Part shown: one piece after another, positions 59,060-64,000 of the stretch
Layout: the number at the start of each line of letters is the position of its first letter
How positions within the stretch are numbered: position 1 is the stretch's first letter
Source: Chaetoderma sp. LZ-2023a
Lineage: Eukaryota; Mollusca; Caudofoveata; Chaetodermatida; Chaetodermatidae
Length of the DNA stretch: 64,000 nt
Reading direction: 5' to 3'
Assembly: GCA_034401795.1 (NCBI GenBank)
Contig: CM067374.1
Location: 95,128,511 to 95,192,510, forward strand
Made by a program: the position numbers and the translations under genes
The notes under the pieces: generated by a model
Databases searched by the model: none
What the model was told of the DNA's origin: nothing
Seen by the model: only the letters and a program-made list of their open reading frames with translations

Positions 59060-59692
59060 AGGGTCTGAACGCCCATTTAGAGACAAGCCTCCACAGTGAT
59101 ACACACTACTGATCGCCATCAACCACAGGGCCGGCCTCTCTCTCTATTCTGTGTAGGCTCAGACAAACACGTAGTCTCTGCCAGAGTCGCATCTGGCACC
59201 GCCTTGTGATCAACCCACACACAGCTGAACGCCCATTTAGAGACAAGCATCCACTATCACATCGACACGACTGAAACCCCCCCCCCCCACCCCACACACA
59301 CACAGGTACTGATCTCCATCACCACACATAATAGGGTCTGAACATCCATTTAGAGACAGGCATCCACAGGGATATACACCACCCACAGGTACTGATCGCC
59401 ACACATAATAGGGTCTGAACGCCCATTTTGCGACAGGCATCCACCGGGATATGCACCACCCACAGGTTCTGATCGCCACACATAATAGGGTCTGAACACC
59501 CATTTAGAGACAGGCATCCACAGGGATATACACCACCCACAGGTACTGATCGCCAGCACCACACATAATAGGGTCTGAAAGTCCATTTAGAGATAGGCAT
59601 CCACAGGGATATACATCACCCACAGGTACTGATCGCCACACATAATAGGATCTGAACGGCCATTTAGAGACAGGCATTCACAGGGATATGCA
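59060..59692. repeat. Subterminal satellite, ~77-83 bp units
   Basis: About seven units of the form GGGTCTGAACGCCCATTTAG, GACAGGCATCCACAGGG, ATATACACCACCCACAGG, ACTGATCGCCACACATAATA, the first two rearranged. Minus-strand frames through it are artefacts. The polymerase reading frame begins directly after the last unit. Confidence 0.9.
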
Positions 59693-59694
59693 CC

Positions 59695-62600
59695 ATGATT
59701 ACTGTTGCACAGCTTCGCGCTATTGCAAAGGTCAAGAAAGCCGACCTGCTCCAGATGATCGAACAGGTCCGTGCCGAGGAGTGGCAGAAACGACTCTACC
59801 AAGCAATGAAGACGGGAAGGTTTCCAGCACTTACCAAATATGATCCTTGGAATCCCCACAAGAAAGCGCAGCGGATACATGAGCTTCGTCAGTTGGACGA
59901 GGAGGTGACTGCTAGCTTGCGAGCCAAGACGGTAGCGAGGCGTATGGTGGACCATCCACTGGAGCGCTTACCTCTCCTATGCAGGATCACTAAGCGAGTG
60001 GTGAGGGAGCCGAGCTCTGAACCCTTAGGCCGGAGCATAAGCGAGAAGGCGAACACATTCTCGACCAGCGTCTCGGCAAAAGGGAGACAGAGGATAGAGG
60101 ACGCCAGTCAGTGTGCTGGACATTCTTCAGAGGTCTAGAAGGAGACCGCACAGGCCAGATCATGCAAAAGATCCAGCAGACTGTCCAGAACACCTAGCTC
60201 CGCTACACCCATACCTATCGCATCCGTCAAATTGAAGACGCGAGGGTGATGCTCTTCCACAAGAATGCTCCAGGGAGCCCGTGGCTGAACACGATAGGAG
60301 CAGCTCAGGACTGGGTGGCAGCAAGAGAGCAAGCCCACCTCGAGACAGACAATATCGATCGACCCAACACCAAGTGGGCTTTCGTTCGATCAATAAACAT
60401 TGAGGTCAGGACTGTCATCGACCGCCAACCTCTGCTTCGGACAGGCCCCCTCCCAGACTGGCTACGACAGAAGAAGAGTATGACTGCCCTCGACACCTAC
60501 AGGGACAACATGTGTCTCTGGAGATGTTTAGCAGTCCACCGAGGAGCGAGAGCTGATAGAAGTACAGCTCCTGCACGAGAGCTTGCCACACAGTTCTACA
60601 GCAAGACAGTGACAGTACCTGATGTCTGCAAGACCTCGCTGAATCAGCTGGACAAGGTAGAGTTCTTCGCCAAGATTGGGATTCGCGTGTATGAACCAAC
60701 TGAAGAGGGCACCTGGCATTTGATCAGGCAAGCGGCTCACTACCGTGACACCATGACCATCGGAATGTGGTACCACCACGCCTTCTACATCAAGAACATC
60801 TCCAAGGTGGCACATACACTAGTCTGCAGTCACTGTCAGCAGAGGCGTACACAGGCATGCAGTCTTCAACGCCACGCTGATCACTGTACAGGCGGCAAAA
60901 CAACAATCGTGCATCCTGGCGAGAAGGTTGAGGCGCCACAGTCTGCGTATGAGAAAGCCTTCTATCCGCCCCAACCATCCAGTTCAGCGGCTACTCGTTG
61001 GATCGAGTATGAGTCGAGAAACAGAGGCGTACCCATACACCATGTAGAGTGTGAGCACAGTGGCGAGCGTTGGATCGAGGGCACTCCCGTCGGTGGTTAT
61101 GATCCGACCACTAACACCGTTTACCAGTTCCATGGCCGTCACTGGCACGGGTGTCCACAACACCAGCGAGGTTAGGATGCCGAACAAAGATACTGCAAGA
61201 CAGTCAGTCCTGAGAGAGAAGAAACTGAGAGCCTCTGGATACACGCTTGTAGTACAGTGGGAGTGCTGTATAAAACGCTGCCCAAGCGTCCCTAAACGAG
61301 TTCAGGCTGTCCCATACCCACACTTCATAGTTTATGACTTCGAAGCACTCCTAGATGGTATCAAGACTCATCCTATGGAGACTCTCACGATCGAGAGTAC
61401 TCACATTAGTCATATGCCTATCTCTGTGTCAGTTGGCTGATCCTTAGAGGGCGCCACTCATCTCTGCAATCCTGACACCAAATCACTGATCAGAGAGTTC
61501 ATGCTAATCCAGACAAGAGTTAAGGCACAGTACATACCGACAAACCTGGACAAGCTTCCAAAGCAACAGCAGCAACTGATCCACGAGTGGTGTGATCAAG
61601 TGCTTGTACTGGGGTTCAACTCTGGGCGGTATGACCTGAACCTGATCAAGAAGTACTTTGTCGATGAGCTGACCGCCAGAGTGAGCGTGTCTGCCAACGT
61701 CCACTTGGCTACGACGCAAATGCTCTGTACCTGTCAACGATGGCCAAAGAGATGCCATGTGGTAAGGAGACAGTGCGCCATTGGTCCAGTGCCAGTGTGG
61801 TAGCTAGCTTTAAGGAGACTCTCCTAGCAGACAGCTGGTTTGGGTTTGCTAATTTGGATATAGAGGTCCCCATGGCTCTGTGGGCAAAGTTCGAGGAAAT
61901 CCCTCCTCTCTTCTATAACCACGAGATCCCGGTAGAGGCAATCTCATTTGAGATGCTGGTATGTCTAGGGCGAACAGGGAGGAAGTGGTCCACCATCCAG
62001 AAGCTGGTCGGTGCCCTCTCTGGCAAGAAGCGGCTGCTGTACGCCCATACACTCAAGTGGTATATAACCCATGGCCTGGAGATCACTGCTGTATACCACA
62101 CCATAGACTATGAGGCCAAGTGCCCATTCAAGTGGTTCGTGGAGAATGTTACGGGGACCCGCCGCTCTGGAGATGTAGATAAGAGCAAAGCGCTCTTGGC
62201 AGATCTCTTCAAACTCCTCGGCAACACTGCCTACGGGAATGTCATCGAGGCCCTAGAACTCCATAGCAACACCAGGTTCACGAAGGATGAACATGTGCTA
62301 GATAAGGCCCTGCGTAGTGCATGGTTCGAAGATCTCAAGGAGATCGGTGAGTCGTACGAGCTCCAGAGTCGCTCGGCGAGAATCACTATTCGAAGGCCCT
62401 TCCAGGTGGGGATAGCCTTTTATGAGCTCGCGAAGCTGTGAGTGCTGGAGTTCTACTATGACTTCCTCGATCGCTACGTAGCTCGTGACAGCTTTGAGTA
62501 CCTGAAGATGGACACTGACTCAGTGTATATCGCTATAGCAGGCTCCAACCGTGACGACGTCATTCGCCCTGAGATGCGAGCAGAGTACCAGGCTCATAAG

Positions 62601-62990
62601 CGGGACTGGCTAGCTTGGGACAAATGGTCTGGATGGACTCTGGGACTGTTCAAGCTCGAGTTCGAAGGCCCTCGTGGCATCGCTCTCTGCTCCAAATGCT
62701 ACTACGTGGAGAGCGCAGCTGCAAGTAAGTGCTCGGCTAAGGGAATGTCAAAGCGGCAGAATGAGGTCTCTTGGCAGAGGTTCTATGGCGCCCTACATGG
62801 CAGGGTGGACAGAGCTAAAAACCGAGGCCTACACATTGCGCAACCAGGGTATGGTAACGTATGCACAGGAAAAACTCGGACTCTCCGCTTACTATGATAA
62901 GTGCCATGTGCTGCCAGATGGGGTCCATACCGAGCCCATCGAGTATCATGTTAGCACCCTAAGGGGTGGTAGCTGTGGGTCTGCAGGGAC
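59695..62990 (+). pseudogene. Polinton protein-primed DNA polymerase B (pPolB), fossil
   Basis: Replicates the element from a protein primer. Parts in order: an N-terminal basic/helical region; a DNMCLWRCLAVHRG segment typical of the long N-terminal part of animal Polinton polymerases; a cysteine/histidine cluster (LVCSHCQ ... LQRHADHC); VYQFHGRHWHGCP; exonuclease motif FIVYDFEAL; FNSGRYDLNLI (second exonuclease motif); the palm with LLGNTAYGNVIE; and the catalytic motif C in LKMDTDSVYIA. The total length is in the range of animal pPolB genes. The copy is broken, roughly six times. Its 3' end meets the oppositely oriented integrase. Confidence 0.85.
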
Positions 62991-63945
62991 TAGCTGAAGC
63001 TCTTCTATGACAAATGGGCGCCTAGGCACTCCGTGCTGGCGGTCCAAGTAGTACAGTGTAGGCCGCCCCTCTGCCTCCACGTACCAGTCAAGCCTGTGAC
63101 CATCTATTGACCAGTTAGGATCTGTTGCACGCCGTCGACCAGCTTCCAGCTCACCAGGCTCATACAGGTACCAAACCAGAGCATCAGGTGGTAGGCACTC
63201 CTCTCCCTTGTTCGCTCCTCTAGTGCTGTGACCAACAGAGTGTCTGATAGCCTCTACCGGCTTCTTCCCGATTAGCCTAGTAACCTCGGCATTGGATCTC
63301 TCCACCACAGCAGGCAGCCCTCTCACCCATACTCTAGAACGTTCACTCGGCGCCGCCATTTCATGGGCGTATTGGTGTGGAACAGTCTCTCTGCCAGTGT
63401 CCGATTCCACTGGTCAACGATAGCCTGGGCATGGTGATGCCCTACCTCGCCTCGCCTAACTGCTACACTGTGTTTCTGCATGAGCGCTGAAGTCTCACCT
63501 CTGAACTCCTTACCCTCATCCACCTGCAACAATTCCGGCCACTGGAGGGGATTTTCCGAAGCCTCGTAGACACCCTTGAATGCCTGGGACACCTGGCCAG
63601 CTTACTTGTCTGTGAGCGGTACTGCTGCTTTGTACCTGCTGGCGACATCGACGATGGTGAGGGCATACTTGTAGGTCTTACAGCCAACCGAGTCGTGGGG
63701 AAGGAATAGAACATCTGCCAGGTGAACTCTGTTCAGGACAGTTTCCTCGAAATGGGCATGCCTGATGTGCCGTGGACGAGGTCTGTATCTCTGCCACATC
63801 GCCTGCTGGCTGAACCACTGGCTAACTGATAGTAGAGTTCCTCAAGAAAGGCGGAACTCCCGGATTTCATCACTGACGTCCACTCCCGTCCTGTCACACA
63901 TGGTCTGGGTGATTTTATCACTGATGTCCATTCCCGTCCTGTCAC
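62946..63945 (-). pseudogene. Polinton rve integrase, fossil
   Basis: DDE-type integrase that inserts the element into host DNA. On the minus strand the order is: RPRHIRHAHFEE (N-terminal side), HLADVLFLPHDSVG with the first catalytic Asp, YKYALTIVDVASRYKAA, LLQVDEGKEF with the second Asp, the third-acid region near AIVDQWNRTLAERLF (Glu usual; Asp or Glu read here), then EVTRLIGKKPVEAI and a C-terminal part with VWYLYEPGELEAGRRRATDP and FVIEELQLVP. This matches, from memory, the integrase of many invertebrate Polintons. Broken, roughly four times. The N-terminal end is near 63945 and the gene is almost wholly inside the window. Confidence 0.87.
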
Positions 63946-64000
63946 GCACGGCCTGGGCGAACTCTAAACAGATGAACAGACAGCCGTCATTCATTCGACT
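63946..64000. other. Short direct repeat at the window edge
   Basis: Just before the edge, TCACTGACGTCCACTCCCGTCC and TCACTGATGTCCATTCCCGT (about 63869 and 63919) are a ~50-bp direct repeat. The Polinton continues beyond the window. Confidence 0.6.

Larger units (their letters stand above)
58884..64000. mobile_element. Polinton (Maverick) fossil, left part, continues past the window
   Basis: Evidence is a protein-primed family B DNA polymerase on + and a retroviral-like (rve) integrase on -, both of the type found in animal Polintons/adintoviruses. The probable left limit is the inverted AGTAGTAGTGTCGG repeat near 58884. Capsid, ATPase and protease genes are not in the window. GC-richer than the flanking host DNA. 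Both genes are broken, about ten breaks in all by rough estimate. The high quality of the remaining motifs suggests moderate rather than great age. Confidence 0.85.

Noticed and set aside
59106-59955. Minus-strand frames with repeated NGRSDPIMCGD-like units
   Set aside because: Translations of the ~80-bp satellite before the Polinton polymerase.

Overview
The window looks like repeat-dense intergenic or intronic DNA of an invertebrate animal, probably marine. The evidence is a Tx1/L1-like LINE, a Polinton, one exon of a CAPA/pyrokinin/neuromedin-U type neuropeptide receptor with canonical splice sites, and no bacterial-style gene packing. The sequence alone does not settle the phylum. Only one segment looks like a functioning host gene (the receptor exon, 55215-55748). 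Almost everything else is mobile DNA, satellite or decayed repeat.

Layout. 1-3904 is a nearly full LINE ORF2 (APE endonuclease, reverse transcriptase, CCHC knuckle) with a few breaks near its 3' end, preceded by what is probably the tail of ORF1. 4850-5080 is an (AGT)n microsatellite. From about 5.6 to 27 kb, and again from 34 to 51 kb, the DNA is a mosaic of non-autonomous elements. I separate four groups by eye. Family A is about 400 bp with 15-bp inverted ends (AATGGACCTTTCCAG / AATTCACCTTTCCAG). Family B is related, with different outer sequence. Family C is a hairpin ending in GTTGGTGGC. Family D is about 240 bp, with TTAACCCTTTAA-type ends and a CACTGGAATGACTGGCTCGG hairpin. A, B and C share a hairpin core around TTTGAAACTAATTTGACTG. 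A and B carry many TGACGTCA palindromes; I count about 34 in the window, where roughly one is expected by chance. A 1.39-kb imperfect palindrome lies at 10884-12276. A 3.22-kb TG...CA-ended, non-coding, LTR-like insertion (19420-22642) sits inside a family B copy with a 4-bp target duplication.

The most striking object is 27253-33586. It is a 6.33-kb element with inverted repeats of about 530 bp, flanked exactly by an 8-bp duplication (CACCACGA). Its ends contain repeated AGAACAATGGCGAACAG motifs. It carries two decayed minus-strand zinc-finger genes and a 1.15-kb, 21-bp-period minisatellite with higher-order structure. I see no recognisable transposase in it, and I cannot assign it to a known superfamily.

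The right part holds a 21-bp tandem array apparently born from a family A end (52075-52427), a decayed member of a multicopy invertebrate protein family (about 53.8-54.6 kb), the receptor exon, arrays rich in the octamer ATTTGCAT, and more family D hairpins. From about 58.88 kb to the window end lies a broken Polinton: an inverted-repeat/satellite end region, a protein-primed DNA polymerase B on +, and an rve integrase on -, arranged tail to tail. The element continues past the window.
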